This document shows, piece after piece, positions 51,230 to 59,910 of a DNA stretch of 64,000 bases (positions are counted from its first letter, which is position 1; the number at the start of each line of letters is the position of its first letter). Source of the DNA: Anaerolineaceae bacterium (lineage in GTDB: Bacteria; Chloroflexota; Anaerolineae; Anaerolineales; Anaerolineaceae); NCBI GenBank assembly GCA_016841525.1, contig JAENYZ010000001.1, positions 930,001-994,000 on the forward strand, given 5' to 3'. The position numbers were made by a program, and so were the translations under genes. The notes under the pieces are model-generated. The model did no database searches, had not been told where the DNA came from, and was given only the letters and a program-made list of their open reading frames with translations.

Positions 51230-51718
51230 ATGAATTCTCTTAATAAACATATAAAGGAATATCGGCTTCAATTGAGCAAGGGTCATATCCAAAAAGCCTA
51301 CAAAGGCATCATGACATTTATGTCTGGCTTGAAATCCCATCTCGAAAAGGATTACCCCGATTATCTCACAAGCGCACTGTACTTTGGCTATATGGATAAG
51401 AGTTATTTTGCTTTCACATCACCTGGTTTGAAAACAAAAGGGCTGAAGGTTGCGATTGTTTATCTACACGAGCCAGGCAGATTCGAAGCCTGGCTGGGTG
51501 GGAACAATCGAAAGATCCAGGCTGAGTTTATTGAACGGCTGAGTGAAAAGGACTTAGGTAAATATTGACTCTCAAAACCAGCCCCTGGCGTGGATTCGAT
51601 CATTGAATCAGTCCTGGTTGAGAATCCGGATTTTGATAAGCTTGAAGAACTCAAAATGCAAATAGAAAAGAAAACGATTGAATTTATTAACGACATGACT
51701 ACCATATTAGATCAGTGA
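51230..51718 (+). pseudogene. DUF7000-like gene with in-frame TGA at 51566-51568
   Basis: The first part encodes 112 residues (MNSLNKHIKEYRLQLSKGHI, AYKGIMTFMSGLKSHLEKDYP, KVAIVYLHEPGRFEAWLGGNN, LSEKDLGKY) and ends in TGA. The same frame then continues without interruption for 49 more codons (LSKPAPGVDSIIESVLVENP, DFDKLEELKMQIEKKTIEFI) to TGA 51716-51718, giving the full length expected of this family. So a single nonsense change (or sequencing error, or recoding) splits the gene. The next gene starts 13 bases after the second stop. Function unknown. Confidence 0.8.
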
Positions 51719-51731
51719 AGGAAAAAATCAG

Positions 51732-52688
51732 ATGAACACTGTGATCGATTGGCTGCTTGAAGGTGATGTTAGCATCCAATATTTAACGAAGAAATACTTA
51801 CTGAAGGTTGAACCAGATGAGCTTCAAGGTCTGAGAAAAAGAATTGCCCTTGAAGGCTGGGGAAGAAAATTCCTTGATGCAAGAAATAAAACCGGTCACT
51901 GGGGCGTGGATTTCTACCTGCCAAAGTGGATCAGCTCCCATTACACCCTGCTGGATCTGCGGTATCTTGAAATTGAGCCGGTTGAACCAATTATGGAATC
52001 CATCGCTCTAATTCTACAGGAATCTAAATCGCCTGACGGCAGCATCAACGAGTCAAAAACAGTCCCATCCGGAGATCTTTGCGTCAACGGTATGTTCCTC
52101 AACTACGCATCTTTCTTTGGGGTCTCTGAAACAAATCTCCAGACAGTTGTTGATTACATTCTGGCAAATCAAATGCCCGACGGCGGATTCAATTGTGAGA
52201 TTACTAGAAAAAACCCAATTCACAGCTCCATGCACACCACCATTTCCGTACTTGAGGGCATCTGGGAATATATGAAGGCGGGAAATCAACACAGGCTTGA
52301 TGAATTAATCCAGGCTAAAAAAGATGGGGAGGCGTTCCTTCTCAAACATCGATTGTATAAATCCAGCAGATCCGGAGAAATCATTGATAAAAAATGGGCC
52401 ATGCTTTCTTTCCCGTCGAGATGGCGCTATGACATCCTGAGGGCACTAATTTATTTTGTCGATGCTGGTTTGCTATACGACCCACGCATGGAGGATGCCC
52501 TTGTTGTGCTACTTACAAAACAAAGAAAAGATGGGACATGGCCCGTCCAGGCAAAGCATCCCGGCCAGGTGCATTTTGACATGGAACAAACGGGGACTTC
52601 AAGCAGGTTCAATACCTTACGAGCACTGAGAGTGTTAAGTACCTATGACACAAACACAAGCATGCTACATGTAAACCCTCTTAATTAA
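51732..52688 (+). CDS. Terpene-cyclase/prenyltransferase-like alpha-toroid protein
   Basis: 318 residues, GAAGGA upstream. Repeated helical units with DGG/DGS-type turns (SPDGSINESK, QMPDGGFNCEI, QRKDGTWPVQAK) as in squalene cyclase and prenyltransferase alpha/alpha toroids; also WGVDFYLPKWISSHYTLLDL. The catalytic DxDD motif of cyclases is not seen, so it is probably a structural relative of unknown function, as found in many small clusters. Confidence 0.8.
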   Translation: MNTVIDWLLEGDVSIQYLTKKYLLKVEPDELQGLRKRIALEGWGRKFLDARNKTGHWGVDFYLPKWISSHYTLLDLRYLEIEPVEPIMESIALILQESKSPDGSINESKTVPSGDLCVNGMFLNYASFFGVSETNLQTVVDYILANQMPDGGFNCEITRKNPIHSSMHTTISVLEGIWEYMKAGNQHRLDELIQAKKDGEAFLLKHRLYKSSRSGEIIDKKWAMLSFPSRWRYDILRALIYFVDAGLLYDPRMEDALVVLLTKQRKDGTWPVQAKHPGQVHFDMEQTGTSSRFNTLRALRVLSTYDTNTSMLHVNPLN

Positions 52689-52715
52689 TCCCACTCACCA
52701 TTCACTAATCACCAT

Positions 52716-53546
52716 TTAGAACAACGCCGCTGATAGGTCGTTTCGATACTGACGTGCTTCTGGATGGGAGTCGCCAATCAGGGCTAACAATCCCACAAAG
52801 ACATCCTTTACCTGATCACCCCTGTAGTGCTTGTCTTTTCTGAGGATATCCAAAAAGCCATCCATCGCAGCTAAAATGTTCCCGTGCTTTGCCAAACGAA
52901 TCCCATTTCTAAAGGCTGCTTCCAACGGTTCAAGGTCCTCGACAATGTTAATATCCATCTCATTGAATGCTTTCGCAACCGGGATCAATAACTGTGCAGT
53001 ATTATAGGAAGAGCTGGCAGGGAAATTCTTTAGAAGAATTTGAGCCTCGCGCCCCTCACCCTGGAATAACAAAGCCCGGACCAGCCCTAACAATGCTTTA
53101 GGATGGCTGGGGCGCATAGATAAAAACTCCCTGAAGGCTTCTTCTGCCCCGGCAAAATCACCAAGGGTCAGCAAGCTCTCCCCTTTTTCATAAATTAATT
53201 CTTCAGGTTCAGGAGCAAGCCGCCTGACAAAATCGCGCAACTGATCCTCTTCAAGCACACCCGAAAATTCAGAAACCAACCGCCCATCCACAAAAGCCTT
53301 AACCGCCGGGATATTTCTGACTTTATATTGTCTTGTCAGTCTTGCATTTTCATCAACATTGACCTTTGCCAGCCGGAAACTTCCTTCACCTTTCCTGGCG
53401 AGTTCTTCAAGCCTGGGACCAAGAACACGGCAAGGGACACACCACGTTGCCCAGAAATCCACCACAACCGGGACTTGTGTGGAATACTGCAGTACTTCGT
53501 ATTCAAAATCGGATTCGTCGACGTGCACAATAAAATCAGAAACCAT
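52716..53546 (-). CDS. Thioredoxin/TPR co-chaperone (CnoX/YbbN-like)
   Basis: 276 residues. N-terminal thioredoxin fold with WATWCVPCRVLGP and cis-Pro VRNIPAVKAFVDGR; then TPR-like helices (GDFAGAEEAFREFLSMRPSHPKALLGLVRALL) and a C-terminal domain. Length and order match CnoX/YbbN, a holdase that passes clients to GroEL and DnaK. WCVPC retains both cysteines, so redox activity is likely. Followed on the same strand by no gene; preceded by a hypothetical protein gene. Confidence 0.9.
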   Translation of the reverse strand: MVSDFIVHVDESDFEYEVLQYSTQVPVVVDFWATWCVPCRVLGPRLEELARKGEGSFRLAKVNVDENARLTRQYKVRNIPAVKAFVDGRLVSEFSGVLEEDQLRDFVRRLAPEPEELIYEKGESLLTLGDFAGAEEAFREFLSMRPSHPKALLGLVRALLFQGEGREAQILLKNFPASSSYNTAQLLIPVAKAFNEMDINIVEDLEPLEAAFRNGIRLAKHGNILAAMDGFLDILRKDKHYRGDQVKDVFVGLLALIGDSHPEARQYRNDLSAALF

Positions 53547-53596
53547 GTCTGTACTCCTGTGCCTTAATTTTAACCGATTTTCTCATACTGGCAGGG

Positions 53597-54022
53597 TCAT
53601 TCTCCATCATTGTCTTCAATGATCCCGGGCTGAATAATATCCAGTACATCACCATGTATTGAAATGATGATTTTAAAGCCCATCATACCCAGGTACATGC
53701 GCGTTTCTTCAGGGATTCCAACCTGTGCTAGTTGATCAAACTGCGAATCCAGGTTCTTGAATTGATTTTGGATTGCAGCCATTGTAAAAATATCATCCTG
53801 ACCAAGCATTTCTGCCGCTTTTTCAGAAAGTAAATCTTCATGTCCTTCAATCTGTTCCTGCATTATTCGCCAAACTTGCCTGTCCACTTCTTCAGCAGGA
53901 ATGTGCCGCTTGAAGCCCTGGTCATCAACAATATAACAGGGTTCATCGCCAATCCAACCGGATTGCACCGGGTTATCATATTCGTCATAGATTAAACCTG
54001 TAAAAATTGCTTTGTTGGGCAA
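53597..54022 (-). CDS. Conserved hypothetical protein
   Basis: 141 residues from TTG 54022 (MPNKAIFTGLIYDEYDNPV), chosen because GGAGG lies just before it; the upstream TTG at 54034 would overlap that site. GWIGDEPCYIVDDQGFKRHIPAEEVDRQVWRIMQEQIEGHEDLLSEKAAEMLGQDDIFT and a beta-rich end PEETRMYLGMMGFKIIISIHGDV. Acidic, cytosolic, helical centre. Not recognised, but the even codon use and ribosome binding site support a real gene. Confidence 0.75.
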   Translation of the reverse strand: MPNKAIFTGLIYDEYDNPVQSGWIGDEPCYIVDDQGFKRHIPAEEVDRQVWRIMQEQIEGHEDLLSEKAAEMLGQDDIFTMAAIQNQFKNLDSQFDQLAQVGIPEETRMYLGMMGFKIIISIHGDVLDIIQPGIIEDNDGE

Positions 54023-54122
54023 ACAATCCTCCAAATTCTAAAATTTATATGGATACATAGTATAGTCAACAGGTATTAGATTCTGGTTAATCTTTTAGAA
54101 TAAATTGTTTATAAACAGGGAA

Positions 54123-55196
54123 TTAACGAATGATCACGCGAGTACCGTTATCATCAGAATAAATATATTCTTTAGGAGGCACCGCAGGAGTCGTCCAGCG
54201 ATACACCCATTTTGCATCTTCAGGCGTCAAATTAATACACCCATGGCTGTGGGGAACGCCATAATCATTATGCCAGTATGTACCATGAAAGGCAACACCA
54301 TTGGATGTAAAATAACTGACCCAGGGGACTCCCGGCAAATCGTAGCCGATATACACATTATCAGATGGATAAGTCATATGCCGGCAGGGACGTTTTCGGG
54401 TCGTACGATAGAATCCCTTCGGCGTCAGAAAGCCGCCTTCCCGTGAATATCTCCCGCTTGAGATGCGAGACATAAATACAACTTCATCACCTTCGTAAGC
54501 CTTCATCGCCTGCGCCGCCAGATCAACCTCGATGCGTTTCTCGTCCCAGGGAACATCGGGTGAAATCGGTAGTAATTCTGAAGATGGGACCAAACGGAGG
54601 CTGACGGCTGGCACATAAAAATGGTTATAAAGACGATCATCCAGCAGCTTATACCAAACATTGCCAAGCCTGTCGATCTCACGAGCTTTAACCCAATATG
54701 TCGAGGCATAATACAACCGGTAAACAAACTGGCTGTTTTTATCCATTTGCCGAAAAGCATCAACAAAAGGGACTGTGATCTCACCTAAACAGCCGTCACC
54801 TGGAATTACAGTGTTTGTGTTGTTCTCAACATTGCGAACAGGCTGAATATATCGCGAATGAGCAAATCCTTTTCCTTCAATTTCATACCATACACGGTTT
54901 GGTGAGGAATCACTTTGACTGAGCTTTTCACCAGTTATCGTTACGATCTCGTCCAGCAATAATGTCACAATAGGCTTGGCGTTTTCGTCTGGCGCTTTAT
55001 GGAGCAAATGACCGTTCCGTGTGACCCTGCCCAATAATTGATCGCCAGAACCAGTAATGGGTTTAGGTAAAGAATTATCAGCTATGCGCATTGGCAGCAT
55101 CAATCCAGCCGTACCCATGACACAGGATCTTAAAAAGTCTCGTCGTGAAAACTGCTTTTGAAGGAATTCAAACGGAGAAACTTTATTGGTGGACAT
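54123..55196 (-). CDS. L,D-transpeptidase with Tat signal
   Basis: 357 residues from ATG 55196. Twin-arginine signal QFSRRDFLRSCVMGTAGLML, an SH3-like middle region (RNGHLLHKAPDENAKPIVTLLLDEIVTITGE), a second fold, and the C-terminal YkuD domain with GVAFHGTYWHNDYGVPHSHGCINLTPEDAKW, catalytic Cys in SHGCINL and its His. Makes 3-3 cross-links or attaches proteins in peptidoglycan. Its start overlaps the end of the upstream paralogue, implying coupled expression. Confidence 0.9.
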   Translation of the reverse strand: MSTNKVSPFEFLQKQFSRRDFLRSCVMGTAGLMLPMRIADNSLPKPITGSGDQLLGRVTRNGHLLHKAPDENAKPIVTLLLDEIVTITGEKLSQSDSSPNRVWYEIEGKGFAHSRYIQPVRNVENNTNTVIPGDGCLGEITVPFVDAFRQMDKNSQFVYRLYYASTYWVKAREIDRLGNVWYKLLDDRLYNHFYVPAVSLRLVPSSELLPISPDVPWDEKRIEVDLAAQAMKAYEGDEVVFMSRISSGRYSREGGFLTPKGFYRTTRKRPCRHMTYPSDNVYIGYDLPGVPWVSYFTSNGVAFHGTYWHNDYGVPHSHGCINLTPEDAKWVYRWTTPAVPPKEYIYSDDNGTRVIIR

Positions 55197-56214
55197 TGAC
55201 CAAAATTCCAACGTGGGACCAATCAAACAGCCAGCCAGCCTCTTCAGTGACCATATTTACACAACCATGGCTCATTGGCGTGCCAAAATTATCATGCCAA
55301 TAAGTACCGTGAATGCCATAACCATGATAAAAATACATAGTGTAAGGCACGTCGGGCAGGTAATAGCCGGGCCCAGACATGTCGTCGTACCTCAACTTGA
55401 TCCAGACTGAAAATTGACCAACTGGTGTAGGGGTCAGCCAGGTGCCTGTTGAAACAACAAAAGAACGAACCAGTTCTTTACCTTCATAAGCATACAACCG
55501 CTGTTCTGAAAGATCGATATCAATCCAACGTTCATCAAATCCAACCTTTTCTGGTAATACAGGCCTATTAACCTGGGTTGGACGGGGTGTATTGGTCGGG
55601 ATTAATGTTGCTGTAGGTGTTGGGGTAGGCGTAGGTGTTAATGTTGGCGTGCTTGTCGGCGTCGGTGTTAATGTCGGTGTGGATGTGGGTGTTGGTGTGT
55701 TGGTCGCAGTTGGTGTGAGACTTGGCTTTGGCAGATTGTCCTGGCTGACTGGGCCAGCCTTTTCCACTGCCTGAACGAAACCGCCTGGCAGGAGGTCAAA
55801 ACAGAAAAACGCCAGACTCATCGCCAATAATATGATGAAGGTCCAAACCCATACCGGTCGGTGTGTGGTCGTAGTGATGGGCGGTGAAATTTTTAAGGAA
55901 TCTTGCGGAAGGAATGTTCCAAGTTTGTGTGTATCTTCCAGGTTCCTACCACGGTGGATCAAACCTGAACGTCCCCTTGCCCAGGCAAGTGCTTTTTCCA
56001 CCCTGGGGTCTTCCGGCGCAATTTGTTGGGCTTTTTCGATATAAGCCAGGCTCGATTTTGGACTGGAAAGACCGCCCAGCAAAAGCCAGGCTTCCACTTC
56101 GTTTGGATTTATTGCGATGATTTCATGTGCAATCTCTCTTGCCAATGATCGCTGTCCGCGACGAAGTGCTGCCCTGACACTTGCTAATAATTGGTGAGTA
56201 GATTCTGTCATCAT
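55183..56214 (-). CDS. L,D-transpeptidase with TPR, membrane helix and Thr/Pro stalk
   Basis: 343 residues. Order: cytosolic TPR-like region (LLASVRAALRRGQRSLAREIAHEIIAINPNEVEAWLLLGGL), membrane helix (WVWTFIILLAMSLAFFCF), a 60-residue TPTPTPTLTP stalk, and YkuD domain with GYGIHGTYWHDNFGTPMSHGCVNMVTEEAGWL. The stalk spaces the enzyme from the membrane to reach the wall. Three bases after the amidase stop, overlapping the second transpeptidase, so the three genes form one wall-remodelling operon. Confidence 0.92.
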   Translation of the reverse strand: MMTESTHQLLASVRAALRRGQRSLAREIAHEIIAINPNEVEAWLLLGGLSSPKSSLAYIEKAQQIAPEDPRVEKALAWARGRSGLIHRGRNLEDTHKLGTFLPQDSLKISPPITTTTHRPVWVWTFIILLAMSLAFFCFDLLPGGFVQAVEKAGPVSQDNLPKPSLTPTATNTPTPTSTPTLTPTPTSTPTLTPTPTPTPTATLIPTNTPRPTQVNRPVLPEKVGFDERWIDIDLSEQRLYAYEGKELVRSFVVSTGTWLTPTPVGQFSVWIKLRYDDMSGPGYYLPDVPYTMYFYHGYGIHGTYWHDNFGTPMSHGCVNMVTEEAGWLFDWSHVGILVNVHQ

Positions 56215-56216
56215 CT

Positions 56217-57071
56217 TTATGGGTTATTATTGGATTGGATTATTTCGTTATTGATGTAGCACAAAATACCAGCTGATATTCCTTCTGCGACGACATCTGT
56301 CTTTTCAGTAAGAAAACGGTAGTCCATGTTCATAAAACCGGCTTCAATAATTGCTGCACTGGTTTCAGGTGCAATTTCATAAAAAGCATGGTAATAGGTC
56401 ATGTCATCCGTGACGGATCCCGCATGGTAGGGCAAGCCAGTGATATTGGCATACCGGTCAGAGATGCAGGCGACCAATCGCTGACTGCCAGTGACATCCT
56501 GCGCAGAAAGCGCTGAGGTCACCTTGAAACCAGTTGCCTGATCGTTTACGTATTCACAAGAATCGAGGTGAATTGACACAACAACAGCACCCTGGTAACC
56601 GGTCAACCTCGCATCGAATTCTTCCAGCAAATCCACTTCATAACCCAGATCCGCAAGCTGCTTTTGGACCATGGTTGCGATTTCCAGGTTTAATTCTGCC
56701 TCCGTCATACCATTTGAACACACTGCACCCGGATCAGAGCCGTAATGCCCTGCTACAATACCGATCCGGTTGGATCGTGCTTCCTCCTCAGGGTCAACCG
56801 CCGGTGCGATCCCACCAAGCTCCTGGGCAGACTCAAGCGCCTGTGCCATTTTTGCTTCCAAACCGCTTTCAACGAGGCTGCCGGGCGTCCATAAAGTAAA
56901 TAATGAAGCGACAATAAAAGCAGCAGCCAAAACTGTTTGCAAACCACGCCAAAAAGTAAAGTCGACAGGCGTTTTATCTTTGCCTGCATTTGCCTTTGGC
57001 TCATCCACATTTTGTGGATTTTCCTCAGTTTGAGATTGAAAATTCTCTTCAGAAATATCGTTGGTAGCCAT
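56217..57071 (-). CDS. N-acetylmuramoyl-L-alanine amidase-like protein (Amidase_3)
   Basis: 284 residues: acidic cytosolic start, membrane helix (LQTVLAAAFIVASLFTLWTP), spacer, then the Amidase_3 fold with IGIVAGHYGSDPGAVC (zinc His), TEAELNLEIA (zinc Glu), VVSIHLDSC (zinc His) and AAIIEAGFMNMDYRFL (catalytic Glu). Cleaves the amide between N-acetylmuramic acid and L-Ala. Cysteines near the zinc His are unusual. First gene of the operon with two L,D-transpeptidases. Confidence 0.9.
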   Translation of the reverse strand: MATNDISEENFQSQTEENPQNVDEPKANAGKDKTPVDFTFWRGLQTVLAAAFIVASLFTLWTPGSLVESGLEAKMAQALESAQELGGIAPAVDPEEEARSNRIGIVAGHYGSDPGAVCSNGMTEAELNLEIATMVQKQLADLGYEVDLLEEFDARLTGYQGAVVVSIHLDSCEYVNDQATGFKVTSALSAQDVTGSQRLVACISDRYANITGLPYHAGSVTDDMTYYHAFYEIAPETSAAIIEAGFMNMDYRFLTEKTDVVAEGISAGILCYINNEIIQSNNNP

Positions 57072-57218
57072 TAATTTAAATCTTACCTTGATTCTATGAT
57101 TTTAGACAATTGCAATGTTCTCGATTCAATTATAAAGCCATTACACCCTGTTCAACAACTTGACGCTAAGGGATGGACAAAGTATAACAAAATTATCATA
57201 AAAGGAAAGATAAAATAA

Positions 57219-57710
57219 ATGAAAAAAGAAGTAAACCCGGAAGAACTGAAACAAGCCATGCGCGCCTGGATAACCGGTGTGGCTATTGTCACCGGCTATC
57301 ACAATGGAATTGTTCATGGCATGACCGCAAATAGTTTTAATTCAATTTCATTATCCCCACCAACCGTCCTGGTTGCACTCAGGCATCATACTCGAACACA
57401 GCAGCTCGTCAAAGAAGGCGGCGTTTTTGGCGTCAGCATATTGAACACAGAGCAAGTAAACCTGGCAATGCGTTTTGCAGGACAAATAGATACTGACCAG
57501 CCCAGGTTTGAAGGGGTCGATACTTTTACAATGGAGACCAATGCGCCATTGATCCGCCAGGGAATGGCATTTTTTGATTGCAAGGTTGTCAATTCTTTTG
57601 ATGTGGGTGGAACCACCGTTTTCCTCGGGGAAGTCCTGGCTGCACTCAACAACGGCAATGGCCATGATCCTTTGCTTTACCTAAATCGAGAATGGCGGAG
57701 ACTGGCATAA
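57219..57710 (+). CDS. Flavin reductase-like FMN-binding protein (HpaC type)
   Basis: 163 residues, AAAGGAAAG upstream. MRAWITGVAIVTGYHNGIVHGMTANSFNSISLSPPTVLVALRHHTRTQ is the flavin reductase split-barrel signature; FFDCKVVNSFDVGGTTVFLGEVL and YLNREWRRL close the fold. Supplies reduced flavin or acts as oxidoreductase; partner unknown. The stop is three bases before the next gene. Confidence 0.92.
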   Translation: MKKEVNPEELKQAMRAWITGVAIVTGYHNGIVHGMTANSFNSISLSPPTVLVALRHHTRTQQLVKEGGVFGVSILNTEQVNLAMRFAGQIDTDQPRFEGVDTFTMETNAPLIRQGMAFFDCKVVNSFDVGGTTVFLGEVLAALNNGNGHDPLLYLNREWRRLA

Positions 57711-57712
57711 GG

Positions 57713-58282
57713 ATGGCGGGAAAATTGAATCAGCTTGAACAGGAGACGCTCTTAAAAATTGCTCGTGAAGCACTAATAAAATCCGCCCAAGCCCAAAATT
57801 TACTGGAAATCACATTGGATGATCTCCCCAAATCCCTGCAAGTCAAGGGGGCATCTTTTGTGACTCTCACTAAAAATGGTCACCTCCGAGGCTGCATCGG
57901 GACACTGGAGGCATACCAGCCGTTAGCCCTGGATGTACAGGAACACGCGGTTGCGGCTGCACAACAAGACCCACGCTTCCCAAGTGTCAGGTTTGAAGAA
58001 GTTGACCAAATCAAGATTGAAATTTCTGTTCTGACGCCAAAAATCCCCTTAGTATATGAGGTGCCAGAAGAACTCCCTGGGAAAATCTGCCCAAAAATCG
58101 ATGGTGTCGTTTTGCAGGACGGTTTTCGGAAAGCAACCTTCCTCCCCCAAGTATGGGATCAATTAGAAGATCCTGAAGCCTTTCTTTCTCATCTATGTGC
58201 AAAGATGGGTGCACCGTCCAATTTATGGCAAAAAAAGCTGCTAAGTGTTTACACTTATCAAGTTCAGGAATTTCACGAATAA
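57713..58282 (+). CDS. AMMECR1-domain protein (AmmeMemoRadiSam system protein A)
   Basis: 189 residues from ATG 57713. HLRGCIGTLEAYQPLALDVQEHAVAAAQQDPRFPSVRFEEVDQIKIEISVLTPK is the AMMECR1 core with the LRGCIGT motif. In many bacteria it is encoded with a Memo protein and a radical SAM enzyme, which are not in this window. Molecular role unknown. Directly follows the flavin reductase gene; a shared terminator follows. Confidence 0.92.
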   Translation: MAGKLNQLEQETLLKIAREALIKSAQAQNLLEITLDDLPKSLQVKGASFVTLTKNGHLRGCIGTLEAYQPLALDVQEHAVAAAQQDPRFPSVRFEEVDQIKIEISVLTPKIPLVYEVPEELPGKICPKIDGVVLQDGFRKATFLPQVWDQLEDPEAFLSHLCAKMGAPSNLWQKKLLSVYTYQVQEFHE

Positions 58283-58301
58283 GTTCCATTTACCTTAAAA
58301 C

Positions 58302-58332
58302 AAAAAGGGCTTCCATCTGGAAACCCTTTGTC
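58302..58332. terminator. Terminator between convergent genes
   Basis: AAAAGGGCTTCC-ATCT-GGAAACCCTTTG stem near 58303-58329 with a single mismatch; flanked by A and T runs. Confidence 0.75.
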
Positions 58333-58352
58333 CTTCAAATATCTGCTAAAAC

Positions 58353-59021
58353 CTAAGTTGTTTCAACTTCGACGATGGCGGGTGCTGCACTCTGGTTGTA
58401 TGCTTGCCCAAGTAAATGAGAATAAACTGCGGTTCCATAAACAAAAGTCAGCAATGCGCCAATACCACAGGCAATTGCACCTAATGGGGCAATAAAACCA
58501 AGGGCAATAATTTGACCTAATATCACGAGCAGCCATGATACAAAGGATTTTTTAAGCATTGCAAATATTTCCTTGAACTTAAATGCCGCACTAAAATTGC
58601 CTTTAGCAACATAGTTTGCTACGGCAGGACCGGCGAAAAATGCTGATGCAATCCCCAAGACCAGCCCCAACAAGCCGATGCAGCTGCCCAGGGTGATCAA
58701 TACCCAATTCCCTGAACGACTTTGTTCTGATGCAAATCCATACATGGCGCCGCTAATCCCAACAACAATTGCTACAGGGAGGCTGTAGATCAAAGTAATC
58801 ACCGATGCCATAAAGCCGTGCCCAAGATTGTTACCAAAATCCAGCTCTGGAAGCGCGTTTCTTTCTTTCCCATCAATCACATTCTTTGTGGCACGAAGTC
58901 CCCACCCAACCACAACAAACTCGCCTATGACGGGGATAAGCGCACAAAGAGCAGGAATGGCAATTTTCTTAAACCAGTCCTTGTCTTCAAAAACATAACC
59001 AAATGATAGCCCAAAGTCCAT
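58353..59021 (-). CDS. DUF4013 membrane protein
   Basis: 222 residues, about six helices. The start MDFGLSFGYVFEDKDWFKKIAIPALCALIPVIGEFVVVGWGLRATKNVIDGKE...LPELDFG is the DUF4013 pattern (W-x-x-K, GE..V.GW, LP.....). GAGGAG upstream. Function unknown; single gene. Confidence 0.85.
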   Translation of the reverse strand: MDFGLSFGYVFEDKDWFKKIAIPALCALIPVIGEFVVVGWGLRATKNVIDGKERNALPELDFGNNLGHGFMASVITLIYSLPVAIVVGISGAMYGFASEQSRSGNWVLITLGSCIGLLGLVLGIASAFFAGPAVANYVAKGNFSAAFKFKEIFAMLKKSFVSWLLVILGQIIALGFIAPLGAIACGIGALLTFVYGTAVYSHLLGQAYNQSAAPAIVEVETT

Positions 59022-59149
59022 AATTTTCTCCTCTTCTAAATGATGATTAATTTTCTATTTCAAAACACCTTAAAACTTGCTCGGTGATGTCACAAAATGA
59101 AATATCCTTCTACATACTTATGATTTCAGTAAATCAAATGCCCAACATT

Positions 59150-59416
59150 TCACAACTGGGTAAATTTATCAACCTTCAACACGAAGATCGTTGCCCGTTT
59201 CTCTTGCGGTTTTTCTGGTTTCTTACAGCTTTCCCTGATAAGATCCAGCGCTTTTTCGACCTGCTCATCTTCAACGCCAATCAATAAGGTACTTCGCCCG
59301 CTCCTTAAAAAGCCTCCTGTCGAAGCAATAAAGGTTACCCTGAATTTTTCATTGGTTAATGCCTTCGAGACGGCGTCGTTATCCTCATCTTTAATAATCG
59401 CAATAATCAGTTTCAT
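59150..59416 (-). CDS. P-II-like c-di-AMP receptor-like protein (DarA/DUF970 type), first copy
   Basis: 88 residues: MKLIIAIIKDEDNDAVSKALTNEKFRVTFIASTGGFLRSGRSTLLIGVEDEQVEKALDLIRESC. This is the P-II-like fold of the DarA/PstA family, with the TGGFL(R/G)xGxxT motif that contacts cyclic di-AMP. Trimeric signalling protein in other bacteria. Two bases after a paralogue on the same strand. No c-di-AMP synthase in the window. Confidence 0.88.
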   Translation of the reverse strand: MKLIIAIIKDEDNDAVSKALTNEKFRVTFIASTGGFLRSGRSTLLIGVEDEQVEKALDLIRESCKKPEKPQEKRATIFVLKVDKFTQL

Positions 59417-59418
59417 TG

Positions 59419-59772
59419 CTAAAATTCCTCGTAATGATCCACTTCAAGCGTAAATACATTTGCACCGCCAATTGTTACCGGTGTTGGTGCGGGCATGGGC
59501 AATGGCGAATTTTCCATCGGGACAGCGATAAATGCCACCCGCTGACGGCAGGTCCTGTCCAAAATTTCAATTGCCCGATCATGATTTTCAACATTGACGC
59601 CAATCATCAAGGTAGCGCTTTTTCTGCCGAGGAATCCACCGACGCTTGGCAGCCTTGTGACCGTGAAATCCGCGTCAGTCAGTGCCTCAATTGCCATATC
59701 CGCATCCTGCCCCTGGACAACAGCAAGTAATAAATCGCTTCTCTCAACATCAGATGGTATTGTTGCTGACAT
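59419..59772 (-). CDS. P-II-like c-di-AMP receptor-like protein, second copy
   Basis: 117 residues from ATG 59772 (AAGGAAG upstream). DLLLAVVQGQDADMAIEALTDADFTVTRLPSVGGFLGRKSATLMIGVNVENHDRAIEILDRTC repeats the fold of the next gene; VGGFLGRKSATL is the ligand-loop motif. The insert VAFIAVPMENSPLPMPAPTPVTIGGANVFTLEV is longer than in its partner. Likely co-transcribed, so the two may form mixed trimers. Confidence 0.88.
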   Translation of the reverse strand: MSATIPSDVERSDLLLAVVQGQDADMAIEALTDADFTVTRLPSVGGFLGRKSATLMIGVNVENHDRAIEILDRTCRQRVAFIAVPMENSPLPMPAPTPVTIGGANVFTLEVDHYEEF

Positions 59773-59910
59773 ACTGACTTCCTTTAACAACGAGCTAATT
59801 TAATTGATTTCAGGAATAACCTAAGTATACCTTAATCCGCTATTCCGCTATCACAATTTTTCTTCCGTTTCACTAATTTGTTAATGATAACATGCAGATC
59901 ATAAACCAGA

